Part shown: in pieces, positions 1-11,000 of the stretch
Layout of the letters: each line of letters begins with the position of its first letter
How positions within the stretch are numbered: position 1 is the first letter of the stretch
From: Stenogyne calaminthoides
Lineage: Eukaryota > Streptophyta > Magnoliopsida > Lamiales > Lamiaceae
Assembly (NCBI GenBank): GCA_037126765.1
Contig: JBBCBC010000002.1
Span: forward strand, 46,814,889 to 46,878,888
Direction of reading: 5' to 3'
Length of the DNA stretch: 64,000 nucleotides
Position numbers and translations under genes: made by a program
Notes under the pieces: model-generated
Database searches by the model: none
Seen by the model: the letters and a program-made list of their open reading frames with translations, nothing else
Told to the model about the DNA's origin: nothing

Positions 1-1084
1 ATTGCTTCGAATTTCTATGAAATAATGATTTCATTTATAAGCTTCTCCATCTAGTAAATATATTCTGCCTTTTATTTCCTTGATTTTAATTTCTCATTGA
101 ATATGCTTCCACTTTTAGTCAAGCAGGTCAACTCTATTAGGTGAACTGCCTATTTCTTGAAATTTGGTAAGCAATATCATGTTGGGGGTTTTTCCAATTA
201 AATGCAAATTATGATGCCACTTAGATACTAGTTTAAACTGTTTGCCTAACCTCAATCAGCTTACAAGACTGATTCAAGTAGTAAAATTATGGCGTAAATA
301 CGAAAAATACTGATTCTAGTGCTTATTTATATAAAAAACTGTGTTTAATTTAATCAATTTAAATAACACCTGTCTTGATTCAATTTAATTACAAGCCTAA
401 CCCTCCTGACCAAAAAGGTAATTTCCCAGCATTGTTCAAACAGACCCTTTAAATGTGGAAGCCCAATTGTCCATGCAAGAGTCAATGTCGATTTTCCCAG
501 ATGGATTATGTATGATTTAAGGAATCTCCATTTAATTTATATATATCTACACTGGCATGTCACGTGTTCATGTCTAAACTAAGAGAAGAATTGAAGGAAT
601 AGAAGCAATTAGGGAATGGAATAGAAGCTCAATTTGTAGATTCAATGATCTTAAAAAACATAATTTTATCAAAAGGTCCCAGAAATTCTTGCAAATTAAT
701 TAAATAAATACATGTGCATGACTACGTACCAAGACACTATTCAAACACAACATCAATAGTATATAAACTAATTGCAATAGAAGGGTGGTTTGTCTTTTAC
801 CCTTTGATTGCATTAAGATATAAGAAGCATCCAATCTAAGAGTATGGAAACTCTCAAATACATATCCCCATATCAATCTTGTATAGAGATCAGTAATTTG
901 GACTAAATAACACATCTCAATGGAGTGAATATTAGCAAGCTTCATTTACAAGTCCACGACCTTGACTTAGGTTCCATGTTTGCTGTTATTAAGAGGGACA
1001 AGTGGTTTCATTCATACTTCAATCTCTTTTAGCTCTTGAATCTTCTCGATTTTCGCAGAAACGGAGGAGACCCTTCTGAGGAAG
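1..1084. other. Gene-free flank upstream of the NAC gene
   Basis: AT-rich DNA without a credible coding frame; the short minus-strand frames here lack family features. A G-box/ABRE core CACGTG lies at 561-566 and a TATA-like run at about 760-768, both upstream of the NAC start at 1085. The far left is ordinary intergenic sequence. Confidence 0.5.
561..566. promoter_or_regulatory. G-box (CACGTG) upstream of the NAC gene
   Basis: A perfect palindromic CACGTG in the context TGTCACGTGTTC, about 520 bp before the NAC ATG. Such cores bind bZIP and bHLH factors and often act as ABA-response elements. Function here is inferred from the motif only. Confidence 0.3.
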
Positions 1085-2476
1085 ATGATCATGGATGAAA
1101 AGAATCATGATTTGGACAAGAATATTAATGATGATTTCATGTTGCCTGGATTTCGGTTTCATCCGACTGATGAAGAGCTCGTCCAGTTCTATCTGAAGCG
1201 TAAGCTTCAGCATCGGTCTCTCCCGATCGAGCTGATTAAGCAAGTAGACATCTACAAGTATGATCCATGGGACCTTCCAAGTAAGTCATTCACATGTTCT
1301 TTTTCATGCATGTATAATTAAACTAGGACAAAATGCTTTATATGCATTTTTAAGTGGATATGACTACAGTTTCACACTAAATTATGTGCTTGTACTTTGT
1401 AAGTTTTTGGTTTAATACCTAATCTTTCATGTTCCTACTCTAAAGATGATTTTACTTTACAAAAAATTTGGCGCCTCTTAAAAGTAAAATTCCAGGTATG
1501 TCCTGTTTCTGACTGTAAAGTTCTTGATTTCTAACAGAACTGGCAGCTACTGGGGAAAAGGAGTGGTACTTCTACTGTCCAAGAGATCGAAAATACAGAA
1601 ACAGTACGCGGCCTAATCGCGTGACTGGATCTGGATTCTGGAAAGCCACTGGAACTGATAGGCCAATATACTCCTCGGAAGGAGCTAAATGCATCGGCCT
1701 AAAAAAGTCGCTGGTGTTCTACAGAGGCAGAGCAGCAAAAGGCATGAAAACCGACTGGATGATGCATGAATTCCGCCTACCTTCCGCCACAGATGGCGGA
1801 GCACCACCACCCCCACTGCCGCCCAAAAAGACCTTCGACAAGAGCTTTCCAGCAAGTGTGAGTCTACATGCATAACAAAATTTAACCTTCTAGTAGTTTT
1901 CACTTAACTAACATCTATGCTTTATCCTATGAACAGGATTCTTGGGCCATTTGTAGGATTTTCAAGAAGACTAATTCAATGGCAAACAGGGCTCTATCTC
2001 ACTCATATGCAGCTTCACTGTCCGAAACAACACCATCTGATCATCATGCATTCAGCTACACACAATTCACCTCAGAGAATCAGTTTCTCTGTCCACCCAA
2101 CATTCCCACATACAAAACTCTCTCCCCTCTCAACTACTTCCCCGAAAACCTCGTCTTCTCCCCACCTGAAGAAGTCTCGGGTGCAAGCAACAAAAGCACG
2201 GTCGATCTTACTGCCATGTTCTTCGAAGCGTGCAAGAGCACCGAGCTTGAAGCACCTCAACATCACTTCAATAGCGACTATCCATCACAGTCACAGGTGA
2301 TTCAAGCAAACAACAACGGAGAAGATGATAGAAAGGATCAAAACATCCATAACATGTGGGATAATATCCGATCCATCGGGTTTCCATTCAGCTTACCAGC
2401 AGCAGAATGGAAGCCCAATTCACCATGGGACTCACCACCCTGTCCCAGTGAAGTTTCATCAACTACTTATAGATAG
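1085..2476 (+). CDS. FEZ: NAC-domain transcription factor, FEZ/NAC094 type
   Basis: Three exons, 1085-1280, 1538-1857 and 1937-2476, join in frame with GT..AG introns to give 351 residues. The NAC domain spans about residues 20-182, with the subdomain signatures LPGFRFHPTDEEL, DPWDLPKLA, EWYFYCPRDRKY, GFWKATGTDRPIY, KTDWMMHEFRLP and DSWAICRIFKK. The first intron falls after DPWDLP, as in most NAC genes. SSEGAKCIGLKKSLVFY and the stretch KKTNSMANRALSHS after the domain resemble FEZ (NAC009) and NAC094 more than other NACs. FEZ promotes periclinal stem-cell divisions in the Arabidopsis root cap and is opposed by SOMBRERO. The C-terminal half is low in complexity, Ser/Pro/Asn-rich, and probably the activation region; a Pro run (PPPPLPPKK) inside subdomain D/E is a local insertion. 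The protein acts in the nucleus. Family is certain; FEZ orthology is likely. An in-frame ATG two codons downstream is an alternative start. Confidence 0.93.
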
Positions 2477-2697
2477 ATAAAATAGTTGATTATCTGTATA
2501 CATTTTCAAGAAGATAATAGTTTCCTTTCCAGCTCTGTGGATAGAAAACTATTTTTGCTTTCACTCTCATTGTATATCAATCCCTTCATTTAGTCAGCTG
2601 TAAATTTCATCAATTTATTCCTTTCTGTATCACATAACATATCACGGTCATATAAAATATCTATAAACCAAACTCAGATTTAGGAAAATCAAATGAA

Positions 2698-3622
2698 TCA
2701 GAAGATATCAAGAATTTCCAAAATATAATTATTGCAGAGGGGGCAATTCCCCCCTTGCACCCACATCTCGCGTGAACACAACCTGCAAAAGGAATGGCCG
2801 CAGGGCTCAAAGGCGGTTCCCTTATGCCTGACCATGCAAATGCAGCAACTGTTGTACTCGCCGCCTTCATCGTCGTCGTCCTCGTCGTCATCGTCGTCGT
2901 CCATTCCGTACCCTATTCCGTCCTCATCCGTCTCCGCCAGTAGCGACATCAACGACATTCTCACCGGCCGCTGCTCCTCCTCCTCCGCCTCTCTCCCGCC
3001 CATCTCCTCCGCCTCGCTTTCCTCTGCCTCCGCTTCCGCTTCCGCTTCCTCCTCTTCCCTCTGCAATCTCTTCATCGGACCGTCTAAATCGAATCTCCCG
3101 CTAGCTCGCTCCATCGCTCGGCTTGGGGATCGCACCAAACTCGAACTTCATTCGATTTCAACCAAAACAGAGCATCAATTGAATTTATATATATTAATAT
3201 CAATTTGGAATCTGTAAATAAAAAATCAATTGACAACCTAAACTCAATTTTCGTGGTATTTTTGAGTCAATTTTTGTGTTAATTTTATGGAAATTGGAAA
3301 AAGGAGGAGGAATTAGGGTAAGGCGAAGTCACCTTGCATCGGGGACGGAGGAGATGTCGGCTGGATCGTAATCAGGATCGGAGTCGATCCGGGTGGAGTC
3401 GTGGCGAGACATCATCCTGGATTTGTTGCTGCTGATCGGAATGTCGGAGGCGGGGACGGGGACGGAGGAGGTCCAGGCGGCGCCTCTGCCGCCGCTGAAA
3501 CTGCCGGTGCCTTTGAGCAGAGTACGGTTGGATGGGGCACGTGGCAGCTGCGTGTCATTGATGCTGCCACCTACGGCGGAGCCTCTAGGGCTCGGAGAGA
3601 TATCATCGTCGTCGGAGTCCAT
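2698..3622 (-). CDS. RING-HC (C3HC4) protein, putative E3 ubiquitin ligase
   Basis: Two exons on the minus strand, 3622-3333 and 3145-2698, with a 187-bp GT..AG intron, encode 245 residues. The N-terminal half is Ser/Asp-rich and probably disordered (starts MDSDDDDISPSPRGS). Exon 2 continues in frame as ASSSLVRSPSRAMERASGR, then a Glu/Ala coiled-coil-like run and an acidic DDDDDDEDDDDEGG tract. The last 50 residues hold a complete RING-HC: C-x2-C-x11-C-x-H-x2-C-x2-C-x10-C-x2-C, ending PLCNNYILEILDIF. RING domains of this type recruit E2 conjugating enzymes. The very C-terminal RING with an LDIF tail marks a small plant family I cannot name with certainty. The gene is tail to tail with the NAC gene, only 221 bp between stop codons, so 3' UTRs may overlap. 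The frame seen downstream of 3138 begins at TTG, not ATG; the true start is the ATG at 3622. Confidence 0.85.
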
Positions 3623-4130
3623 TCATTCACCGGTACTGTCAAACTAAATGGGAATAATGCAGGATTAAATTTGATGGTGGTCTTTTTCTTGTGAATTTCA
3701 TCAATTAAGCAGCATTATTATTAAAAAGTGGAGTAGTACTTTTTTAATTTTCGAAAAATAGGAAGGAGTATAGATTGTTGCGGGAGTTGAGCGACTCTGG
3801 AGGGAGTGACTGGTTGTTTTGCGTTACTAAAAACCAAGGATGCAAAAATTTCATGCATTATTTCATTTATTCTTTTTTAATATATCTATTATTGTTTCAT
3901 CCTCAAATTCTCTTGTGTTATTTTATCATACCATATACACCTGAAGAGAAGTATGGAAGAGGGAGTTTGTGACAAAGCAAGATTTCAAAATAAAGGTCAT
4001 GGGTGATTGACAAAAAAAGTAAATAAATATAAAAATATCTTCTTTTTTTTTTAGAAATCACAATTTTATTTTGCTGAAAACTTAATATTTGGTGGACCCT
4101 GACTTGATATTTGTACAATTATACAATTCT
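3623..4130. other. Intergenic, upstream side of the RING gene
   Basis: Promoter side of the minus-strand RING gene. AT-rich; no coding frame and no clear TATA box recognised. Confidence 0.4.
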
Positions 4131-4376
4131 TAAAAGTATACTAAGATGGATGAAATATATTTTGTAAAAACGTGGATTAAGTCATGAGTAAAATATAATG
4201 ATAACTTTAGTACTTAAATGATTGTTTGACGATGAAGATAAAAAAAAACTATATCCATTAACATACTTAATCTATATTTCCATAAAATCAGTTTTAACCT
4301 TCTAAATATACTTTTAGGACATACTTAATCTAGATTTCTATAAAATCAATTTTAGCCCTCTAAGCATACTTTGGGG
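4131..4376. mobile_element. Degraded Stowaway-like MITE with duplicated right end
   Basis: Homologous along its length to the element at 63061-63291: shared blocks include GAAATATATTTTGTAAAAAC, AAAATATAATGATAACTT and ATGATTGTTTGACGATGA. The right part (ACATACTTAATCTATATTTCCATA..., to about 4314) is repeated in tandem at about 4318-4372. Terminal repeats are eroded. Confidence 0.5.
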
Positions 4377-4410
4377 GTGTGAGAGAGTAATATGTGAATC
4401 TTAACAAAAA

Positions 4411-4542
4411 CACATATGAGACGGTCTCATGCATGAGATGGGGTACAACTTAACACAAATCTCGCATCCCGTCCAAAGTGTTGAAACGTCAATGTCCAAC
4501 TTATGTCCCATCTCACACAAGTGTGTCTCATGAATCTTTAAT
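4411..4542 (-). mobile_element. Foldback MITE with GAGACGGTCTCAT ends
   Basis: A short element bounded by ATGAGACGGTCTCATG and a GAGAC/GTCTC-type right end. It is the reverse-orientation relative of the copy at 41515-41652; shared interior words are GGGGTACAACTTA and AAAGTGTTGAAACGTCAATG. There is no coding capacity. Confidence 0.5.
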
Positions 4543-4545
4543 AGT

Positions 4546-5196
4546 CACATAAGCAACCATCAAGTTAATTAATCAATATTCCAAGTCAATCAAATTAAAA
4601 CACGACGTAATAGTCTTTGTTCTGCGCATGAACTCAAAAAAGGTACAAAAGACTCAAATTTTTTCATCATTTCATTTTTATGTACAACAATTATTTAATT
4701 AAAAACCCATAAAAAAGAATCGTCGCACATAATGTGCAGGTGAAGAATGGTCAGCCCTTCCAAACATTCAACAAAGGAAATTAAGTTCCAGATTTTACAC
4801 CGAAAACAACATTCATATTGCAGTAATTACCAGTTCAAGCATACATCATTAAACACAGGATAGCATTAGCATCAAATAACACCAAAAGAACATTCAGTAA
4901 ATAACAGTTCAAATTTAAAACAAGGGCTGGCATTAACAAATAAAATCAAAGGTACATTCAGTAAATAACAGTTCAAACACAAGTTCAAAGCAACATAAAA
5001 CATGAGCTAGCATTAGCAAATAACATCAACAAAATAATGTGTCGACAGATGAGTATAATTCAAAAGTGATCGAAGAGCCAAACTGATTAACTCAAATGTA
5101 TAGGAAATTGAACAGAATATCCCACATCTCGTTCATCATCATCATCGGCAAAACTTCTAATACGAGAGTAAATCTGCTTGAACAGCGCCGTTGAGT
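4546..5196. other. Downstream region of the eL34 gene
   Basis: AT-rich. It includes three near-repeats of the phrase CATTCAGTAAATAACAGTTCAAA between about 4890 and 4990. Part of it is probably the 3' UTR of the minus-strand eL34 gene. Nothing coding seen. Confidence 0.4.
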
Positions 5197-6672
5197 TTAA
5201 CTCTTAGAAACTTTCTCCTTCGCCTTCTGTATCTTCAAAACCTTCTTCACAATTTTTTGTTCTTCCACCAAGAAAGCCCTAATAATCCTAGTAAAATTGA
5301 AAAATATTTAAACATCACCTTAAGCAAAATCATAAAAGATTGCAGACAATAGTTTGATTTCAACTGAGAAGTATAACTAACCTCTCCCTAACAGCACCTC
5401 CAGACAACACACCACCATAAGCACGGTTCACTGTCCTTCGGTTTCTGGGTAACCTAGACCTCTTGTATTCAGTGGGCCTCAAATGAGGAATCTGAACAAA
5501 AGCAAACAAATACATAACTCATTTGTCTCTCAATTTTTAAATGAATAAAATGTATTTCTTAAACTAAAGATTATTTTTTTTCTACAACTATTGGTGCAAT
5601 CTACAACAGTTCATAACCCTACAAGGAATCACAATCACAATATAATGGGACAAATGAGGAATCTGAACAAAAGCGAACAAACACATAAGTAACATAACTC
5701 ATTTGTCTCTCAATGTTTACATGAATCAAATGTCTTTCTCAAACCAAAGATTAAAAATCTTCTACAACTACTACAAGGAACCACATCCATAAAATGATGG
5801 AAAGCATTAACCTACTAACACGATCACTTCATGTGTACTAACATAATGCAATGTAAAAGCCAAAAGACTGGCAAAATGAAGGAAATGTGAAAGAATTCCG
5901 TCTCATCTAAAAGTTTGAACTTGTAGAGAGGTGTGGAATCAATTCTTTTATTTTAATTTTCTCAAACAACATGCACCACGAGGTTATTAGAATCGAGTGG
6001 ACTGGCTAAGAATTTACCTAGGAAGCTTTCAGATAAGAAGTTTATCTAGTCACAAAGGTCGTCTGATGCCAAGTAGGTTAAATCTTGCAATGCATCAACA
6101 ACTAAATTACAAGCATTTTTACATCGATTACCAGTGAAAAGTATATGTACAAAGGGAGTCCATATTGTATACATTTTATAAAAACTTGTAGATCTCCATT
6201 ACACATCAATTCTCAGAAACACAATTCAAGTATTAGAATAAACAATCTAATCTATACTAAGCAAAAACCGATTGAACACAAAATACGAATATTAAAACTT
6301 GCATCTTTTTGCCTACTCTTCTAGGTACCTAAAATCTCTATATATGCATCCAAATTTTGCAGCTCTTTCAGTTCACTGCAATTTAATCAATAAAATCAAA
6401 AATAATTGAAGGATAAAAAGATAAATACCCCTTGGATTCTCTTGCCAGTAACGGGGCATTTGGGTCCGCTCGCCGTCTTCTTAGTGGTCTGATAAACAAG
6501 CTTCCCTCCTAAATTATCAAACGAAAGAAAATAGTGAGAACAAAGAATTAATCCCAAATCTTACAATGAACAGGGTTTATTGCGAATAATTACCTGGGGT
6601 TTTAACAATTCTATGTTGATTGGATTTGGTGGCATAGCTGTGGCGCGACCGATAAGTGAGCCTCTGCACCAT
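5197..6672 (-). CDS. RPL34: 60S ribosomal protein eL34 (RPL34)
   Basis: Four minus-strand exons, 6672-6594, 6508-6429, 5491-5382 and 5287-5197, total 360 nt and give a 119-residue protein, the normal eL34 length. The exons are too short to stand out as single open frames, but every junction has GT..AG and keeps frame. The product starts MVQRLTYRSRHSYATKSNQH and continues with VKTPGGKLVYQTTKK, GPKCPVTGKRIQGIPHLRP, EYKRSRLPRNRRTVNRAYGG and a lysine-rich tail ending KEKVSKS. It is a basic, structural, cytosolic large-subunit protein. Exon 1 ends in the codon for GGK, a conserved intron position. Intron 2 (937 bp) contains a tandem duplication that copies the exon 3 acceptor (see 5482-5795). The next gene to the right on the same strand is the DUF1666 gene, whose family is often called 'ribosomal protein L34Ae' although it is unrelated in sequence. 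Confidence 0.95.
5482..5795. repeat. Tandem duplication inside eL34 intron 2, including the exon 3 acceptor
   Basis: The block 5482-5648 recurs at about 5651-5795 at high identity. Both copies contain AAATGAGGAATCTGAACAAAAGC, which on the coding strand is the acceptor TTGTTCAG plus the first 12 coding bases of exon 3. The copy nearer the donor is a decoy 3' splice site. Confidence 0.75.
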
Positions 6673-6770
6673 TTTCGTGTGCTACCTCAAACCTTCTTCC
6701 CCCTGGATAAGATGAACGGCGAAAAGGAGTCTAATTCATTTGGGAATTTAACTTTATATTCAACGCATTC

Positions 6771-6780
6771 GAAACCCTAG
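6771..6780 (-). promoter_or_regulatory. Telo-box (AAACCCTA) in the eL34 promoter/5' UTR
   Basis: GAAACCCTAG lies about 100 bp upstream of the eL34 ATG. AAACCCTA telo-boxes are typical of plant ribosomal-protein gene promoters and fit co-regulation with the translation machinery. Confidence 0.55.
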
Positions 6781-6929
6781 AAACAGAACCTCGAAGACGC
6801 GTTTTGCACAAAGAGTCGCTGTTCATATTTGTACTCACCCGCTTCTTTTCATTTTCCTTTTTTATTATTAATTTGTTAATTTCTGCTAATTCTATGCCTG
6901 AGATTAATTATTTCAGGATTATAGATTAA

Positions 6930-7431
6930 CGAATTTGATCATATGTCCGCTGGTGGACACAAACTTATATGTCCACCGCTTATGTGGCGCGCCACATATG
7001 CAAGGTCTCCACCATCATTTAATTAGTTTCTTTAATTAATTCAATCTTCTCATTTATATATATTCTACACTTTACCCAATTTCATTAATTATATTAAATT
7101 TTTTTACCTGACCTGGACTCAACCCGACCAGAACCCGAACCCAGCCCGAGTGGTTCATGTTTCACCCGCCCGAATAGTTCATGGTTTAAAGTTCATAGTT
7201 TAAAGTTTAGGTTTATATAATTAAAATTTTTGTATGCGACCCGGACCCAACCCGACCCTAACCCGGCCCGAATGGTTCATGGTTTAGGGTTTAAGGTTTA
7301 TATAATTAATGAGAAGATTGAATTAATTAAAAAAATTAATTAAATAATGGTGGGACCTTGCATATGTGGCGTGCCACGTAAGCGGTGAACATATAAATTT
7401 GTGCCCACCTGCGAGCATATGATAAAATCCG
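6930..7431. mobile_element. 502-bp foldback element with about 110-bp terminal inverted repeats
   Basis: The left end ATCATATGTCCGCTGGTGG returns at the right end as its imperfect reverse complement. The inverted arms continue through CCGCTTATGTGGCGCGCCAC and ATATGCAAGGTC to TTAATTAATTCAATCTTCTCAT. The centre carries CCCGAACCC/GGTTCATGGTTTA words that recur in the elements at 21583 and 39721. No frame and no clear target duplication; class unassigned. Confidence 0.7.
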
Positions 7432-8070
7432 TATAAATTAAATACTGGCAAATCCCAAATTTGATTAACATCATATTATCCATAATTTTATTATTTTCCT
7501 TTTATTTTGTACACACATTTATTAAATTATTTGATATTATGATAATAAAAGTAACTAAATAATGAGATTGCAGTACGTTGATTTTAAATATGTAAATTTC
7601 ATTTTGATATAAAATTATTAAGTTCAACATTACATTTCGTAGGAGACATAATTTAAATATTTATTTATTACTTCCTCTGTTTCTATTTAACCGTCTCATT
7701 TTCTGTAAAACTGTGTTCCTTTTTATTTGTTACTATGTCAATTCTAATGCAAATTTACCTTCTTCTTTCCAACAATATCCCTAATAAATAAATATTAAAT
7801 TACAATTTTATTATGATTTATATAAATTAAGTTAGAAATGCTTAAAGTTAAAATACATATATAACTGCATGAAAGTTAATTACTTCGACAAGCTCAAGTT
7901 AGAACAATATATAAAACTACACCAAAAAATCAATGTTTTATTCCACTTATCACCACAAATGTAACACCCTAACATACACATAACATGTACTCATAGAATG
8001 ATAGGCGAAATAAAACATCAATGTGCGACAGAAAATCCAAATTCCCAGAAAATAAAAGGAGAAAAAATAG
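7432..8070. other. AT-rich spacer between the foldback and the DUF1666 gene
   Basis: Contains a Stowaway-like phrase CTTCCTCTGTTTCTATTTAACCG near 7670 without a matching second end. It probably includes the 3' UTR of the minus-strand DUF1666 gene just before 8070. Confidence 0.35.
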
Positions 8071-11000
8071 TTAACTAGGAAAGAGCAAGAAAGCAGGTTC
8101 TACATGTATTTTCCTATTTACAAAACTGATCCTACTTAGCTTGTTATGACACCAAACCAGTTGGTCTCTTGTAATCTTGGACATGTTCAACACTCTAGCC
8201 ACTAATTTCATATCTACCTGTGAGAAAAAGTACAGAACTTGGTCCGAATCATCTTCGCTGCTTCGTCGAAACTTTCTCAGAATACAATTCTCACTCCGCA
8301 GGACATCCTTCAGCTTCCTCTCCTTCTGCAATCCACAACATTAATCGATCAAACACTGTTAATTTTCACGTCACAAATCGATAAACAACATTGATTTCAC
8401 AACACATTTTTTAGGAACTTACCTTTAAAAGAACTTTCTTGATCTCAGCTAGTAAGTTGACGTCCTCAGCATCAAGAAACTCGGGCACTCTCTTGTTGCC
8501 ATTAACGGATGCCACGGCGCAATCCTTGTCTGCCCGAACAAATCGCCAAAATATCCGTATCGATTCTTCGACGATTTCCACAAGCATGTCGCTTGTTATA
8601 ACATATTCATCAACGTCTAATTTCCTCGCTTTCCTTTTTAAGTTGTCCTCTGCCATACAGCCACATTGTGAACAAAGTATTAAAGACTAAAATTAGAAGT
8701 TAGAATAATGAGGTACTCATGAGCTAACAAATTCTGGTCTCATAACTTTGTCTATTGTTCATTTTGGTACCAACAAAATTAATTTTTTCAATATAGTCTA
8801 AAATTATAAGAAATAGTCCAATTTCGACCCAATATTGCCAGAAATTAGAAATTTGAAATGTTATCGTTTTATGTCACAAGAGGGGTTAAGTTTGAGACAA
8901 AATTGAAATTCCAGTTACATAATAGTCAATATCTTCAATTGAACAAATTTTTAATATTGGGACCAAATCAAATAAGTTAATTTTGAAGAAAACTATTATT
9001 GGACAGTAAACAAGTGAGATAATATCATTTTTAGTCCTGTAAGTTTGGACGATTCTATTTTTAGTCCTGTAACTTTTTACTTTTTCAATTTTAGTCCTGA
9101 ATGTATCAATTTCAGACATTTTTTGTCGGAAATTTTATAATTTTGCCGGAATCTCGCGGAATAAGCATGTGCGCTTCACATGACACTTCAAAATTGAGAT
9201 TTTTTTTAAATTTTTCGGCGACCTACATAGGTGGACTGTCATGTAACAAAAAAAAAATCAATTTTGAAGTGTCACATGAGGAGCACATGCTTATTCCGAG
9301 GATATTCCGGCGATATTTTAATATTTCCGACAAAAAATGACTAAAATTGACACATTCGGGACTAAAATTGAAAAAATAAAAAGTTACAGGACTAAAAATG
9401 GAATCGTTCAAAGTTACAGAGACTAAAAATGATATTATCTCTAAACAAGTTATAGGCCCGAATCTCATGCACTTGCTAATGTGGCAGTAAAACAAGTAGG
9501 AACTCGATAGGGAGAAGTATTTTACCTCTTATAACGGGAACTTGTAGAAGATTGCGGACAGCACACCGGCTTTTGACATAATTTTGCACCCTCAGCCCTT
9601 GAAATGTTTCGTCTTCAACGAATCTTTGCACGAGTACTTGAAACTGTTGAAATTCGCCTGCCACCTCATTGTACCTTCGTCGACCATGAGGATCAGAGTC
9701 CCACAAATCCCACGCTTTCTCGTACTGCCAATGCAAGAATTCCCATGAAAGGCACATTTGTCCTACGTATACCACTTCAAGATCACCCTGCAATTCCGCA
9801 ATGAACTTCTTCATTGGGTCACTGCCATGGATTCTGTGTTTGAATAGCCAAAGATTTTGGGAGACGAGAGATTTGAGTGTTGGGGGTGACCGTTTTTGCT
9901 TCGAAATCGATTGAAGAGGATCCTTCAGCTGTAGAAAACCTGCATTGTGTACAATTGTATGAGGTTTGTCCTAAAGATCAAATCTTTGTCCAATAAGTAC
10001 CTTCCTTTTTTTCACAATCCAATTCATCAAGTGGGATAAATCATAAGTAAATTATTACTACAATTTTCTATCCAAAAGATCATTATGAGTTCAAAATCCT
10101 GCACTCTGACTAGAAATTTACATCCAACATATTACATGGGGAAAAAATAGTGGGGCCCTGGGGATAAGGTTTTTCAACCTTTTGTAAATGCTAGTTTGAC
10201 TTTTTGATAAGGACAATTTTTGAAAACTGGGAAACAAATATGGTTCAAATTGAAGATTGAAAAGTTAGGACTCGTGAATCCATGGTATTTAATACAATGG
10301 AATACTACCAAAAATTGGAAAACGAAGACAACAGCTAATTCTCCATTGGTGGTTGCATTGACTTTTATTGCTTCATAAATTATTTAACAACCAATTCAAA
10401 TTGACTCACTCATCCATCCAATGCCTTGTACTGACAAGGTCTCATGTTTTCCCTGTTTCTAAACAACTCAACAAACAGATCTCGTGGGACCTTTCTTCAA
10501 GATAAGAATGTGAGAACAAGATCACACCAACAACAACCATGATTATCATACATTATAAATTATAATTCAAGAAATAAGTAATAATTAAAAATTCAAGAAA
10601 AGGAATTGAAGGACTAACCCATAGCATACATCTTCTGGTAATTCATGATATCAAATTTGCGCATTCTTTCCCTATAGCTCTTGTAGAATTTGTGCAGCTC
10701 CCCTATACAATCCTCCCGTTTGAATTCGTCGATTTTCCATGGCTTCAGATCATCGGTTATCTTCGGAGACTCTGATTCTTCAAGAATCGTCGGCAGCCCC
10801 GTTGCCTTAACCTTCTTCAGCTCCATTTTCAGCTGTTCGATCAGTTCTTGATGCTCCCACAATGACTCCAACTTGTTTGCATCTTCAAAATCCGCCATTG
10901 ATGAATCCTTAGACCTCGGTTTACTTTCCAAATCATCATCTTTGGCAACAAATTCAGCATCATTTACACTCCCCAAATCCTCATTAAAATCTTTGTCACG

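Noticed and set aside
2072..2300. Alternative frames over NAC exon 3, including the 127-codon plus-strand frame from 1917
   Set aside because: The spliced NAC frame uses the third reading frame here and joins exactly at 1937; the alternatives have no homology.
3393..3694. Plus-strand frames opposite exon 1 of the RING gene
   Set aside because: They are complementary-strand readings of GC-rich coding sequence, with no domain; the minus-strand exon splices in frame to the RING exon.
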